Assembly: GCF_014522265.1 (NCBI RefSeq) | Contig: NZ_CP017024.1 | Location: 2,446,001-2,510,000 of the forward strand | From: Pseudomonas oryzihabitans | GTDB lineage: Bacteria; Pseudomonadota; Gammaproteobacteria; Pseudomonadales; Pseudomonadaceae | Reading direction: 5' to 3' | DNA: 64,000 bases | Shown: one piece after another, positions 19,587 to 28,502 of the stretch | Layout: each line of letters starts with the position of its first letter | How positions within the stretch are numbered: the stretch's first letter is position 1 | Program-made: the position numbers and the translations under genes | The notes under the pieces: generated by a model | What the model saw: the letters and a program-made list of their open reading frames with translations, nothing else | Database searches by the model: none | Told to the model about the DNA's origin: nothing

Positions 19587-20512
19587 TTCTGCATCACTAT
19601 TGGCAATCGCCCTTCGCCGAGAAGGCGCGCCTGCTGCTGGGTTTCAAGGGGCTGGCCTGGCGTTCAGTGATCATTCCGCGGATGCTACCCAAGCCCGAGC
19701 TGGTGGCGCTCACCGGCGGCTATCGCAAGACCCCGGTGCTGCAGGTGGGGGCCGATGTCTATTGCGACACGGCGCTGATCGCCCGCCGACTGGAGGCGGA
19801 GAAGGCGGTACCGGCGCTGTTTCCGGAGGGTCAGGAAGCGGTCGTGGCCGCCTTTGCCGGCTGGGCGGATTCGGTACTGTTCCAGCATGCGGTGGCGCTG
19901 ATGTTCCAGCCGGAGATCATGGGGCCGCGCCTGGCCAGCCTGCCGCCGGAGCAGGCCCAGGCCTTCATGGATGACCGCAAGGCGCTGTTCAGTGGTGGCA
20001 GCCTGAGTCGTCTGACACCCGAGCAGGCCCGGCAACAGCTGCCAACCCTGCTGACCCGGCTGGAAACCCAGCTCGGGCGCAGCGCTGGCGAATTCCTGTT
20101 TGGCGCGCCTTCGCTGGCCGACATCGCCCTGGCGCACAACTTCTGGTTTCTCAAGAGCACACCACAACTGGCGCCCCTGATCGACGAGCGTCCCGAGATC
20201 GCCGCCTGGTTCGCCCGGGTGCTGGGGTTCGGTCATGGTACCCATGAGGAACTCGGCGCCGCCGAGGCGCTGGAGATCGCCAGGACCGCGGAGCCGCTGG
20301 CCTTGCCGAGCGACCAGGCCGTTGCCGTGGAAGGCTTCGCTTGGGGTGACCGGGTGAGCGTGGCGGCGACCGACTATGGGGTGGATCCCGTGGTGGGCGA
20401 GCTGGTGCATGCCGACAGCGAAGCCCTGGTGATCCGTCGCCACGACGCGCAACTGGGGGCGCTCCAGGTGCATTTCCCGCGACTGAATTTTCGCGTCAGC
20501 GCCGCAGGCTAG
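19574..20512 (+). CDS. Glutathione S-transferase family protein with C-terminal extension
   Basis: 312 residues. N-terminal thioredoxin-like GST domain (residues 1-80: [19 protein letters not shown], then KTPVLQVG and a [12 protein letters not shown] segment in place of the usual ESxAI), all-alpha C-terminal domain to about 215 ([14 protein letters not shown]). An extra domain of about 80 residues (235-312) is predicted mostly beta. Substrate unknown; glutathione-dependent detoxification or isomerisation is inferred. The overlap with the GIY-YIG gene indicates co-transcription. Confidence 0.8.
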   Translation: MSELILHHYWQSPFAEKARLLLGFKGLAWRSVIIPRMLPKPELVALTGGYRKTPVLQVGADVYCDTALIARRLEAEKAVPALFPEGQEAVVAAFAGWADSVLFQHAVALMFQPEIMGPRLASLPPEQAQAFMDDRKALFSGGSLSRLTPEQARQQLPTLLTRLETQLGRSAGEFLFGAPSLADIALAHNFWFLKSTPQLAPLIDERPEIAAWFARVLGFGHGTHEELGAAEALEIARTAEPLALPSDQAVAVEGFAWGDRVSVAATDYGVDPVVGELVHADSEALVIRRHDAQLGALQVHFPRLNFRVSAAG

Positions 20513-20517
20513 TGAGC

Positions 20518-20561
20518 CTGGAATGCAAAACGGCGCCCTGGGGCGCCGTTTTGCATTCCAG
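20518..20561. terminator. Strong bidirectional terminator
   Basis: Perfect 20-bp inverted repeat (20518-20537 / 20542-20561) with a 4-nt loop. The internal AAAACGGCGCC/GGCGCCGTTTT makes it usable from both sides. It separates the convergent GST and flavin reductase genes. Confidence 0.85.
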
Positions 20562-20571
20562 GGCCGACCGC

Positions 20572-21192
20572 TCAGTCGGGGCGACGCATGCGGAACAGCG
20601 CGGCCTCGGTGATCTCGAAATAGTCGGCCGGGCCACCGCCGCGCACGATGGGGCGGGCAGCCGCGGTCTGGTAGATGCCATCCTTGAGCAGGCGCTTGTC
20701 GATATGGGCGGCGACTACCTCGCCCAGCACCAGCCACTGATCCAGTTCATCTCCGGCGGCGGTCTTGAGGCGGACGACTTGGCTCAGCTTGCACTCGAAG
20801 GCCACCTGGGCCCGAGCGACACGCGGCACCTTGACGACACTGGAGGGCGCGGGTTCGAGGCCAGCCAAGGCGAATTCGTCCACTTCGGGCCCGACCATGG
20901 CGCTGCTGGTGTTCATCTCCTCGGCCAGTTCACGGGTGGCCAGGTTCCAGACGAACTCGCCGGTGCGCTCGATATTGGCCACGCTGTCCTTGTAGCCCTG
21001 GCTGGAAAAGCCGATCAGCGGGGGCTTGTAGTTGAAGGCATTGAAGAAGCTGTAGGGCGCCAGGTTGAGAACGCCGCTTTCGCTATGGGAGGAGATCCAG
21101 CCGATGGGACGGGGCGCGATGATGGCGTTGAAGGGGTCATGGGGCAGGCCGTGGCCCTGGCTGGGTTCGTAGGAGTGGTAATCGATGCTCAT
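20572..21192 (-). CDS. Flavin reductase family protein (DIM6/NTAB, FMN-binding split barrel)
   Basis: 206 residues. Family motifs are APRPIGWISS near 26-35, LAPYSFFNAFNYKPPLIGF and the closing GGGPADYFEI. Such proteins bind FMN and often supply reduced flavin or act as oxidoreductases; partner and substrate cannot be told. The ATG at 21192 follows AGGAATCCC; the extra upstream codons look non-conserved. It is 10 bp downstream of the phosphoesterase gene and probably co-transcribed. Confidence 0.82.
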   Translation of the reverse strand: MSIDYHSYEPSQGHGLPHDPFNAIIAPRPIGWISSHSESGVLNLAPYSFFNAFNYKPPLIGFSSQGYKDSVANIERTGEFVWNLATRELAEEMNTSSAMVGPEVDEFALAGLEPAPSSVVKVPRVARAQVAFECKLSQVVRLKTAAGDELDQWLVLGEVVAAHIDKRLLKDGIYQTAAARPIVRGGGPADYFEITEAALFRMRRPD

Positions 21193-21202
21193 CGGGATTC
21201 CT

Positions 21203-21694
21203 TCAGGGGGTGAGTTCCAGGATCTCGGCCTGGAGCTGGCCGGCATCCAGGGTCAGGCGGCCGACGCTGATCGGCAGCCGAAAGCGCCGCGGGCCAGCGC
21301 TGCCGGGATTTATGTAGAGTACGCCAGCACGCTCTTCGATCAGCGGCTTGTGCGAATGGCCGCTGACCACCACCCGCACCGTGGCACCGGCGGCCGCCAG
21401 ATCCAGCTCGGGCAGGATGTGCAGCATATGGATGTCGACGTCGGCCAGGGTCAGGGTGACGCGCTCCGGGATGTCGTCGGCCCAGGGCAGGTCGTCGTTG
21501 TTGCCGCGGACCACCGCCAGCGGTGCCAGCTCGCGCAGGGCGTCGAGGATGTCGGGCTTGCCGATGTCTCCGGCGTGCAGGATGAAGTCGCTGCCGGCCA
21601 GGGCTTCCAGCGCCTGGGGCCGCAGCAGGCCATGGGTATCGGCGATCAGGCCGACGCGATAGGGGCGAGGTGCGGTGGCTAGGGGGGCATTCAT
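21203..21694 (-). CDS. Metallophosphoesterase, YfcE/MJ0936 family
   Basis: 163 residues. The calcineurin-like dimetal ligands appear in order: DTHG (about 19-22), HAGDIGKPD, RGNND and GHSH near 131-134. Related proteins hydrolyse phosphodiesters such as bis-pNPP; the physiological substrate is unknown. ATG 21694 (MNAPLAT) is chosen; upstream codons lack family similarity. Confidence 0.82.
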   Translation of the reverse strand: MNAPLATAPRPYRVGLIADTHGLLRPQALEALAGSDFILHAGDIGKPDILDALRELAPLAVVRGNNDDLPWADDIPERVTLTLADVDIHMLHILPELDLAAAGATVRVVVSGHSHKPLIEERAGVLYINPGSAGPRRFRLPISVGRLTLDAGQLQAEILELTP

Positions 21695-21946
21695 GGGGGC
21701 TCGGTGTCTCTCAAGGCCGTCAGCGGGATCGCCATCGATCACGGGGCTGACGCTTCAGTTGAGAGGTGTCCGGACCCTCAGGAGTTCTATACGGAAGCGA
21801 AACGCTGGGCGGTGGTCCGCGCGAATCGAGGAACGGCTGTCCTGACCCAGACCCAGCGCGCCGTAGCGCACGGCTGAGCAAAGGCTGGCGGCAGAGACGC
21901 CTCGTCGAGGAGCGTCCGGTAGGGCGCCTTCACGGGACCGAAGCTG

Positions 21947-23065
21947 CTAGAGGTCGAGCACCAGATTGGACGTGGGCCTGCTGCAGCACAGCAGTCGCAA
22001 CCCGCGGTCGATCTCGCGCTGGCGAATGCCACCGGCATGCCGCATCTCCACCTGGCCTTCGAGCAGGGCCGTCTTGCAGGTACCACAGAGGCCTTGCCCA
22101 CAGGAGGAGGGCACGATGACACCCGCGCGCCTGGCGGCGCTGAGCACTGTCTGGTCGCCCGCCATGCTGAACACCTTGCCCGAGCGGGCCAGGGTGACAG
22201 TGAACAGGGCCTCGCCGACCGCGGTAGGCGCGATTTCGGCGGGGGCCGCCGGACTGCCGATCGTGAAGCTCTCCTGGTGAAAGTGGGCAAGATCGAAGCC
22301 GCGTTCCTGCAGGGTGCGCTGGACGGCGTCCATGTAGCCCTGGGGGCCACAGATAAAGACCTCCCGTTCGCGGAAGTCCGGCACCAGTCGCTCCAGCAGG
22401 GGCAGATCCAGACGGCCGAGCGGGCCCTGCCAGTCCGCTTCGGCGCCGGGTGCCTCGCAGATGGCGAAGACCCTGAGGCCAGGTTGTGTGGCCTGCAGGT
22501 GCGCCAGTTCGTCGCGGAAGATGATGTCCCGGGGGGTACGGGCACTGTGGACGAAGGCGATGTCCGGATCGCTACCCAGGTCGAAGGCGGCGCGCGTCAT
22601 GGCCATCAGCGGCGTGACCCCCGAGCCGGCGGACAGATAGAGCAACCTGCGCACCGGATGTCCGACCGGGGTAAAGATGCCTGCCGGGCCGGAAGCCTGC
22701 AGCCGGCTGCCAACCTCCAGGTGATCGTGCAGCCAGTTCGACACCGGCCCGCCGGGTACGCGCTTGACGGTGATGGCAAGGCTGAAGGGGCGGGTCGGCG
22801 TGGAGGACAGGGTGTAGCAGCGCGACAGCCGCTGGCCGTCGATGGTCAGCGACAGGGTGATGAACTGACCCGGCTCGAAGGCGAGGGCCACGAAGTCGGG
22901 ACAGCGAAAGACGAAGGTCTTGACGTCGGCGGTCTCGACCCGAATGGCGCAGCATTCGAGGGTCTTCTGTTCGGCACTGCTCCAGGCCGCGCCGAACGCC
23001 GACCAGGTCCGGGCGTCGTTGAAGCGGCTGCCTTGCGCGGTGGCCAAGGGGGTGAGCGCGGTCAT
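21947..23065 (-). CDS. Betaine monooxygenase reductase component (GbcB-like ferredoxin:NAD(P)H reductase)
   Basis: 372 residues. An FAD domain (RLSRCYTLSS flavin-binding motif, about 83-92) is followed by an NAD domain (SAGSGVTPLMAM, then CGPQGYMDAV), then a plant-type [2Fe-2S] domain with C322, C327, C330 and C360. It passes electrons from NAD(P)H to the Rieske oxygenase encoded 9 bp upstream. I chose ATG 23065, which has AGGA 6 bases before it; ATG 23071 is the alternative. It matches GbcB in layout, but stachydrine and carnitine-type demethylases use the same reductase type. Confidence 0.85.
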   Translation of the reverse strand: MTALTPLATAQGSRFNDARTWSAFGAAWSSAEQKTLECCAIRVETADVKTFVFRCPDFVALAFEPGQFITLSLTIDGQRLSRCYTLSSTPTRPFSLAITVKRVPGGPVSNWLHDHLEVGSRLQASGPAGIFTPVGHPVRRLLYLSAGSGVTPLMAMTRAAFDLGSDPDIAFVHSARTPRDIIFRDELAHLQATQPGLRVFAICEAPGAEADWQGPLGRLDLPLLERLVPDFREREVFICGPQGYMDAVQRTLQERGFDLAHFHQESFTIGSPAAPAEIAPTAVGEALFTVTLARSGKVFSMAGDQTVLSAARRAGVIVPSSCGQGLCGTCKTALLEGQVEMRHAGGIRQREIDRGLRLLCCSRPTSNLVLDL

Positions 23066-23074
23066 GGTCATTCC

Positions 23075-24331
23075 TCACACCCCGTGGGCCGCGAGGCGGG
23101 CGGCGTACCAGCGGGTGAATTGCTCGACGTAGGTCTCGGTGAAGGTCGAGAAGGGGCCGGGCACGTAGGCGGGATCCTGGGTGCCGCGCTGGGTGAGGGC
23201 GACGAGCCCGGCGTCCTGCAGATTGGTCGCCTGCCAGACCTCGATCAGGGTCTGGAGGTCGTAGTCGACGCCTTCCACGGCCTCGGCATGGACCAGCCAC
23301 TTGGTCCTGACCAGGGTCTGGTCCGGGCCGAGCGGGATGAGGTAGGAGACCACGGCGTGATCGCTCATCACGTGGGTCCAGGAGTTATGGGTCCAGAAAT
23401 GCACATCGCCCAGGTCGCGGCGCTGCAGGTCGCCCAGCAGCCGGGTACAGGCCACGCGGGTGGTCAGGGTCTGGGATTCGCCGTGGTTGGCGATGACCAG
23501 GCGCTGCGAGCGGAACTGGGTGACGCTGTCTTCTTCCAGGTGCTCCACGGCGGCGCAGAGATGGCCCTGGTCTTCCCAGTCCTGCCGGGCCGCGGCATTC
23601 TTCGCCTGATACTCCGCCAGGGCCTGGAGCGATTCCGGACTCATGCCGTCGGTGCAGACGCCGAAGTCTTCCGGCAGGAAGGAGGCGTTCAATTCCGGAT
23701 GGCCCGCAGCACAGTGATAACACTCGCGATTGTTCTCGATCACCAGCTTCCAGTTGCCGTTCTCGATGATCTCGCTCTCGTGGGCGATCTTGCTGAGCTG
23801 CAGGGCGTAGGGTGCGAAGCGGGACGTCATCTCGGACGCGAGCGTAGCGATGTCCTGGGGTGGGTCTTCGCTCAGGCAGACCAGGATATGGGCACCCACT
23901 ACCCGTACCGCCACCGGCAGGAGGCTGCGACAGCTGGCGTCGAAGTCCTGGCCCATGTGCGCGGCATGCTTCAGTTGGCCGTCGAGGTCGTAGGTCCACT
24001 GGTGATAGGGGCAGACCAGCATGCCCACGGTGGACTTGCCCGCCTCCCTGAGCCGCGCGCCCCGGTGCCGGCAGACGTTGCGAAAGGCCCGGATGTTCTC
24101 GTCGTCGTCGCGCACCAGGATGATGGAGGCCTTGCCGATGTCGAGGGTGGAGACATCGCCCGGCTCGGGGATGTCCGCGGTCACGCCGACCACGATCCAG
24201 TGCCGGTTGTAGAAGATCTCGAGGTCCGTGGCGAAGACGTCTTGCCGGCCATACAGCTCGCCGGGTAGACCATGACCCGGCTGGCGCTGGGCGAGCAGCT
24301 CGCGATGGCTCTTGGCAGGGGCGTTATCCAT
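23075..24331 (-). CDS. Rieske-type betaine demethylase oxygenase (GbcA/Stc2-like)
   Basis: 418 residues. Rieske centre: C87, H89, C107, H110 (CRHRGARL and CPYHQW). Mononuclear iron site: NNRECYHCAAGHPEL with E203, H206, H211. These enzymes remove one methyl as formaldehyde from quaternary ammonium substrates: GbcA on glycine betaine, Stc2 on proline betaine. The N-terminus (QPGHGLPGELYG, NRHWIVVGVTADIPEPGDV) reads to me nearer the Stc2 group than P. aeruginosa GbcA, so the substrate is left open. ATG 24331 follows GAGGTG. Co-transcribed with its reductase. Confidence 0.85.
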   Translation of the reverse strand: MDNAPAKSHRELLAQRQPGHGLPGELYGRQDVFATDLEIFYNRHWIVVGVTADIPEPGDVSTLDIGKASIILVRDDDENIRAFRNVCRHRGARLREAGKSTVGMLVCPYHQWTYDLDGQLKHAAHMGQDFDASCRSLLPVAVRVVGAHILVCLSEDPPQDIATLASEMTSRFAPYALQLSKIAHESEIIENGNWKLVIENNRECYHCAAGHPELNASFLPEDFGVCTDGMSPESLQALAEYQAKNAAARQDWEDQGHLCAAVEHLEEDSVTQFRSQRLVIANHGESQTLTTRVACTRLLGDLQRRDLGDVHFWTHNSWTHVMSDHAVVSYLIPLGPDQTLVRTKWLVHAEAVEGVDYDLQTLIEVWQATNLQDAGLVALTQRGTQDPAYVPGPFSTFTETYVEQFTRWYAARLAAHGV

Positions 24332-24432
24332 GGGGCACCTCAGGGGAGACGTTGGCCGGGGGTAGGTGGCCGCAGTATCGAAGCGCCCCTGGAAGGGGTC
24401 AACGCGCTTTATTGTTAAGCTGGCATGAGTCT

Positions 24433-24451
24433 GGGTTATGCGATGTAACCC
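24433..24451. promoter_or_regulatory. Inverted repeat between lysR stop and the oxygenase gene
   Basis: GGGTTA (24433-24438) -N7- TAACCC (24446-24451), 6 bp past the LysR stop and about 100 bp upstream of the oxygenase start. It could be a LysR-type operator or the end of the lysR transcript. Confidence 0.4.
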
Positions 24452-24456
24452 TTGAT

Positions 24457-25380
24457 CTAGAGCGGTCCATGGGCGCCTGGCTCGTCGCGCAGCCAGGTCG
24501 GCAGCAGCTCGCCCACCACCGACTGGCGACCATGGGGCACCACCAGGTAATAGGCATCGCGCGGCTTGACGATGAAGTCCGTCACCCGGACCAGTTGGCC
24601 GTCCGCCAGCAGTGGGGCGACCAGACGCTGCCAGCCCAGGGCGATCCCAAGGCCCTGGGTCGCCGCCCGGATGGTGTCGGCATAGTGGGTACAGCGCAGG
24701 CCGATGCGCAGCCGTGGTGGGGTATGGTCCAGGGCGCGGAACCAGGTGCTCCAGGTCATCCAGCCTTCCAGCGTGGCGTCCGAGTCGATCAGCGGACTCT
24801 GGTAGAGGTCCGCGATGGAGTGCGGTGCGGCATGGCTCACCAGCCACTCGGGTGCGCAGACCGGAAAGACCTCTTCGTCGAACAGCAGGGTGGCCGTGCC
24901 ATCATCCCAGCTGCCATCGCCGTAGCGGATGGCCAGATCGGCCTCGCGATGCAGCGGCGGGACCAGGCGCAGCTGGAGATCGGGCAGCAGTGCCTGCAAG
25001 GCCGGCAGGCGGGGCATGATCCGCAGATGGGAGAAGGCGCTGGTACAGGCCAGGACGATTTCCTGCTCGGCCTGGCCGTCGAGAATCTTGTCGAAGGTCG
25101 CCGCGATGCGCTGCAGGGAATCACCCATGACCAGAAACAGCGCGCTGCCGTCGGGGGTAAGCTGGATGGCACGGTGCAGGCGGTGGAACAGGCGGGTATC
25201 CAGCAGTTCTTCCAGGAAGCGGATCTGCTTGCTGACTGCGGCCTGGGTCACCCCGAGTTCCTGGGCGGCCAGGGTGAAGCTGCCAAGGCGAGCGGCAGCC
25301 TCGAAGACCAGCAGGGCGTTCATGGACGGGATGAGCCGGCGATAGCCTTTGGAACGTCGCATGGATTCGGAGCGCTGCAT
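24457..25380 (-). CDS. LysR family transcriptional regulator (GcvA-like)
   Basis: 307 residues. Winged HTH at about 19-78 (FEAAARLGSFTLAAQELGVTQAAVSKQIRFLEE), then a periplasmic-binding-like effector domain from about 105. The PSMNALLVFEAAAR start resembles GcvA and choline-sulfate regulators. It is upstream of the oxygenase-reductase pair on the same strand, with a 125-bp gap, and divergent from the TetR gene. Control of the demethylase genes is likely but inferred. ATG at codon 7 (MRRSKG) is an alternative start. Confidence 0.83.
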   Translation of the reverse strand: MQRSESMRRSKGYRRLIPSMNALLVFEAAARLGSFTLAAQELGVTQAAVSKQIRFLEELLDTRLFHRLHRAIQLTPDGSALFLVMGDSLQRIAATFDKILDGQAEQEIVLACTSAFSHLRIMPRLPALQALLPDLQLRLVPPLHREADLAIRYGDGSWDDGTATLLFDEEVFPVCAPEWLVSHAAPHSIADLYQSPLIDSDATLEGWMTWSTWFRALDHTPPRLRIGLRCTHYADTIRAATQGLGIALGWQRLVAPLLADGQLVRVTDFIVKPRDAYYLVVPHGRQSVVGELLPTWLRDEPGAHGPL

Positions 25381-25483
25381 GGGAGCCTGCCTTCGCCGGG
25401 GCTATGCCTTCAGTCCCGATTCGTCACGGCGGACGCCGTCGAGAAGCAGGAATCCACCTGGGTGCGCAGAGAAAAGCGCGGTG

Positions 25484-25491
25484 CTGTACAG
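25484..25491. promoter_or_regulatory. CTGTACAG palindrome upstream of tetR (candidate operator)
   Basis: Perfect 8-bp palindrome 33 bp before the TetR start and followed by a half-related CTGGACAG. The same TGTACA hexamer occurs twice in the dgcA/etfB divergent promoter, suggesting autoregulation plus regulon control by the TetR protein. Confidence 0.45.
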
Positions 25492-25524
25492 TTGCTGGAC
25501 AGTATTGCACGGGATAAGCGGTTG

Positions 25525-26241
25525 ATGGCGCGACAGAGCAAGGCGCGGGACAGGGAAAAGGCCGCCGACAGTGGCTGGCGCGGCTCGGCCGATGGCTGGC
25601 TGGAGGCAGCCTACGAGGCCCTGAAGGAATCCGGCATCGATGGCGTCAAGGTGATGCCGCTCGCCAAGCGTCTGAAGCTGTCGCGTACCAGCTTCTACTG
25701 GTTCTTCGAGGATCGGGAGCAGCTGCTGGCCGCGCTGCTCGATCGCTGGCGCGACAAGAACACCGGCAATCTGATCCGGCAATGCGAGAGCTATGCGGAA
25801 AGCATCGCCGAGGCGATCCTCAATGTCTTCGAGTGCTGGTTGAACGCCGAGCTGTTCGACTCCCAGTTCGAGTTCGCGGTACGCAGCTGGGCGCTGCAAT
25901 CCGCGGAAGTGACGGAGGCCATCGCCCTTGCCGATCGCACGCGCATGGCGGCGCTTTCCAGCATGTTCCAGCGCTTCGGCTACGACGCCGATGCGGCCGA
26001 CACCCGGGCGCGGACGCTGTACCTGACGCAGATCGGCTATATCTCGATGAAGACCGCCGAGGGGCTGACCGAACGCTTCCGGCGCATTCCGCACTACACC
26101 AGCATCTTTACCGGTGAGCGCCCCACCCAGCGTGAACTCGACCGCTTCTTTGGCAAGTTCGGTTATGCCGAAGCCGAGCCCGGGGTCTTCGTGCCGCTCA
26201 GCGAGACCTTCCGCCAGGCGCCGGCAGCGGGCGAGCTCTAG
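25525..26241 (+). CDS. TetR/AcrR family transcriptional regulator
   Basis: 238 residues. The N-terminal TetR HTH spans about residues 22-68 (ALKESGIDGVKVMPLAKRLKLSRTSFYWFFEDREQLL). The larger C-terminal ligand domain is all alpha. The frame is open far upstream, but ATG 25525 is the first start giving the family length. It is divergent from lysR and convergent with the DgcA-like gene, inside the betaine cluster. The putative target sites are the TGTACA palindromes. The inducer could be the betaine or a demethylated product. Confidence 0.83.
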   Translation: MARQSKARDREKAADSGWRGSADGWLEAAYEALKESGIDGVKVMPLAKRLKLSRTSFYWFFEDREQLLAALLDRWRDKNTGNLIRQCESYAESIAEAILNVFECWLNAELFDSQFEFAVRSWALQSAEVTEAIALADRTRMAALSSMFQRFGYDADAADTRARTLYLTQIGYISMKTAEGLTERFRRIPHYTSIFTGERPTQRELDRFFGKFGYAEAEPGVFVPLSETFRQAPAAGEL

Positions 26242-26256
26242 GTCTGTAGGCAGCTA

Positions 26257-26277
26257 GCCCTGGCCGGCGACCAGGGC
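26257..26277. terminator. Hairpin between convergent tetR and DgcA-like gene
   Basis: GCCCTGG (26257-26263) / CCAGGGC (26271-26277) with a 7-nt loop and no clear T-run; a modest convergent terminator. Confidence 0.5.
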
Positions 26278-26288
26278 GGCTCGCTGGG

Positions 26289-28325
26289 CTACAGATCCTT
26301 CATCAGGCGCAGCGCATCGTAGATCGCCGCATGGGTATTGCGCGCGGCCACGGCATCGCCGATACGGAACAGCTGGAAGCGCCCGGCCGGGTTGGTGACG
26401 AGGTTCTGCGGCTTGCCGGCGATCAGGTCCTGGTGCTCCACGGCGCCGTCGTTCTTCGACTGTGGTCGCAGCTCGAAATAGAGATCGTCCAGTGGCACGG
26501 TCCCGTGGTTCACCACCACCTGATCGATCACGCGTTCCTTGTGCACCGGGCCGTAGTCGCTCTTGAAGGTGGCGACCAGCCGACCTTCGCGCCGTGCGAC
26601 CCGGTCGACGCGGTAGGTCACCGTGAAGGTCACGTCGAGATCCTGCAGCGTCCTCATGTAGGGCACCAGGTTCATGGCCATGACTTCCGCGGAAAAGGCC
26701 CGATCCGGGGTGACGATCTCCACCTGGGCGCCGCTCCTGGCGATGACCTCGGCGGCCTGCAGGGCGGCATGATCGCCGGCGTCGTCGAAGATCAGCACCT
26801 GACGACCGGGTTTGACGTCGCCGGAGATGATGTCCCAGGTCGAGACGGTGAGGTCGTTGCCCTGGCTGAGGATCTCGGTGTGGGGCAGGCCGCCGGTGGC
26901 GACGATCACCACGTCGGGTTCTTCGGCCAGCACCGTGTCGGCCTCGGCCCAGGTGTTGAAGGCGAATTCCACGCCCAGACGGTCGCACTGGGCCATGCGC
27001 CAGTCGATGATGCTGATCATCTCGCGCCGCCGTTCGCTCTGGGCGGTCAGGCGGATCTGGCCGCCGGGGCGATCGGCGGCTTCGAACACCTTGACGCGGT
27101 GGCCACGCTCCCCGGCTACCCGCGCCGCTTCCAGGCCGGCCGGGCCGGTACCTATGATCACCACCTTGCGCGGCAGCGCCGCCCTGGGGATGTCGTGCGG
27201 CATGGTGGTCTCGCGGCCGGTGGCGGCGTTGTGGATGCAATAGGCCGCGCCCCCCTGGTAGATGCGATCCAGGCAATAGTTGGCGCCGACGCAGGGGCGG
27301 ATCTCTTCTTCGCGCTTCTCGATGATCTTGCGCACGATATGCGGATCGGTCATGTGCGCCCGGGTCATGCCGATCATGTCGACCTTGCCCGAGGCGATGG
27401 CGTGGCGCGCGGTGGCGACGTCGGGAATCTTCGCGGCGTGGAAGGTCGGAAAGCCGGTGGCCGAGCGGATTTCACCGGCGAAATCCAGGTGCGGCGAATT
27501 GCGCATGCCCTGGATCGGGATGACGTCGGTCAGGCCGGCATCGGTTTCGATATGGCCGCGGATCACGTTGAGGAAATCCACCAGGCCACTGTCCTTGAGC
27601 AGTCGGGAGATGGTCATGCCGTCGTTGGCGTCGATGCCGCCGGGCAGGGTCTCGTCGCCGGTGTAGCGAATGCCCACCAGGAAGTCTTCGCCGCAGCGCT
27701 GGCGAATGCCGCGCAGGATCTCGAAGGTGAAGCGCATGCGATTTTCCAGCGAGCCGCCATAGGGGCCGTCCAGGGTATTGGTCAGCGGCGACCAGAACTG
27801 ATCCATCAGATGGCCGTAGGCCTGCAGCTCCAGGCCGTCGAGGCCGGCGTACTTCATGCGCTCGGCGGCGTCGACGTAGTCCTTGATGATGCGCTCGATA
27901 TCCCAGTCTTCGATCTGCTTGGGGAAGGCCCGGTGCGCCGGCTCGCGCTCGTGGGAGGGCGACACCACCGGCAGCCAGTCCGCCTTGTCCCAGCGGGTGC
28001 GGCGGCCCAGGTGGGTGAGCTGGATCATCACCGCCGCGCCATGCTCATGGCATTCGTCCGTCAGGTCCCGCAGCCAGCCCACCACCTCGTCCTTCCAGGC
28101 CAGCACGTTGTTGAACACCGGCGGGCTGTCGCGGGAAACGGCCGCCGACCCGGCCGTCATGGTCAGGGCGACCCCGGCCTTGGCGCGCTCGACGTGATAG
28201 GCGCGGTACAGCGCCTTGGGCATGCCGTCCTCGGGATAGGCCGGCTCGTGGGACGTGGTGATGATGCGATTGCGCAGGGTCAGGTGCTTGAGCTGGTACG
28301 GCTGCAGGAGCGGATCGGTGGACAT
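26289..28325 (-). CDS. DgcA-like FMN/Fe-S/FAD demethylase (dimethylglycine or N-methylproline type)
   Basis: 678 residues of the trimethylamine-dehydrogenase/2,4-dienoyl-CoA reductase architecture. Residues 1-335 form an old-yellow-enzyme FMN barrel, about 345-363 an iron-sulfur loop, and from 387 the nucleotide-binding domains (IGTGPAGLEAAR at 391-402; LIFDDAGDHAA near 522). It oxidatively removes an N-methyl group from a tertiary amine such as dimethylglycine (DgcA) or N-methylproline (StcD-type) and would pass electrons to the EtfBA encoded divergently. The loop has C345, C351 and C363 but Ala348 where trimethylamine dehydrogenase has its second cluster Cys. No dgcB gene is nearby. Confidence 0.85.
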   Translation of the reverse strand: MSTDPLLQPYQLKHLTLRNRIITTSHEPAYPEDGMPKALYRAYHVERAKAGVALTMTAGSAAVSRDSPPVFNNVLAWKDEVVGWLRDLTDECHEHGAAVMIQLTHLGRRTRWDKADWLPVVSPSHEREPAHRAFPKQIEDWDIERIIKDYVDAAERMKYAGLDGLELQAYGHLMDQFWSPLTNTLDGPYGGSLENRMRFTFEILRGIRQRCGEDFLVGIRYTGDETLPGGIDANDGMTISRLLKDSGLVDFLNVIRGHIETDAGLTDVIPIQGMRNSPHLDFAGEIRSATGFPTFHAAKIPDVATARHAIASGKVDMIGMTRAHMTDPHIVRKIIEKREEEIRPCVGANYCLDRIYQGGAAYCIHNAATGRETTMPHDIPRAALPRKVVIIGTGPAGLEAARVAGERGHRVKVFEAADRPGGQIRLTAQSERRREMISIIDWRMAQCDRLGVEFAFNTWAEADTVLAEEPDVVIVATGGLPHTEILSQGNDLTVSTWDIISGDVKPGRQVLIFDDAGDHAALQAAEVIARSGAQVEIVTPDRAFSAEVMAMNLVPYMRTLQDLDVTFTVTYRVDRVARREGRLVATFKSDYGPVHKERVIDQVVVNHGTVPLDDLYFELRPQSKNDGAVEHQDLIAGKPQNLVTNPAGRFQLFRIGDAVAARNTHAAIYDALRLMKDL

Positions 28326-28378
28326 CTCGGGCTCTCCGGGCTGAAGACATCAGGCGTGTTTTCACTCAATCTGGGGTG

Positions 28379-28419
28379 AATGTACATTAGTGTCAATAAA
28401 TAAATCCATCGTGTACATT
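28379..28419. promoter_or_regulatory. Paired TGTACA operator in the dgcA-like / etfB divergent promoter
   Basis: AATGTACATT (28379-28388, perfect 10-bp palindrome) and TGTACATT (28412-28419) lie 31 bp apart centre to centre, about three helical turns, in the AT-richest part of the 177-bp divergent region. They are candidate TetR-family sites controlling both transcription units. Confidence 0.5.
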
Positions 28420-28502
28420 TCTCTTGCCGACGACGCCGAGCCATGGCTAGGATTGGCCCATCTCAGGTGGTAGCCACGGCCCCAGGGGCCCCAGGAGAGA
28501 CG

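Noticed and set aside
22037..24268. 743-codon open frame on the + strand
   Set aside because: Antisense of the Rieske oxygenase and reductase genes, whose cofactor motifs are intact on the - strand.
24352..25524. Long upstream extension of the TetR frame
   Set aside because: It is the antisense of the LysR gene; the TetR domain begins only after ATG 25525.
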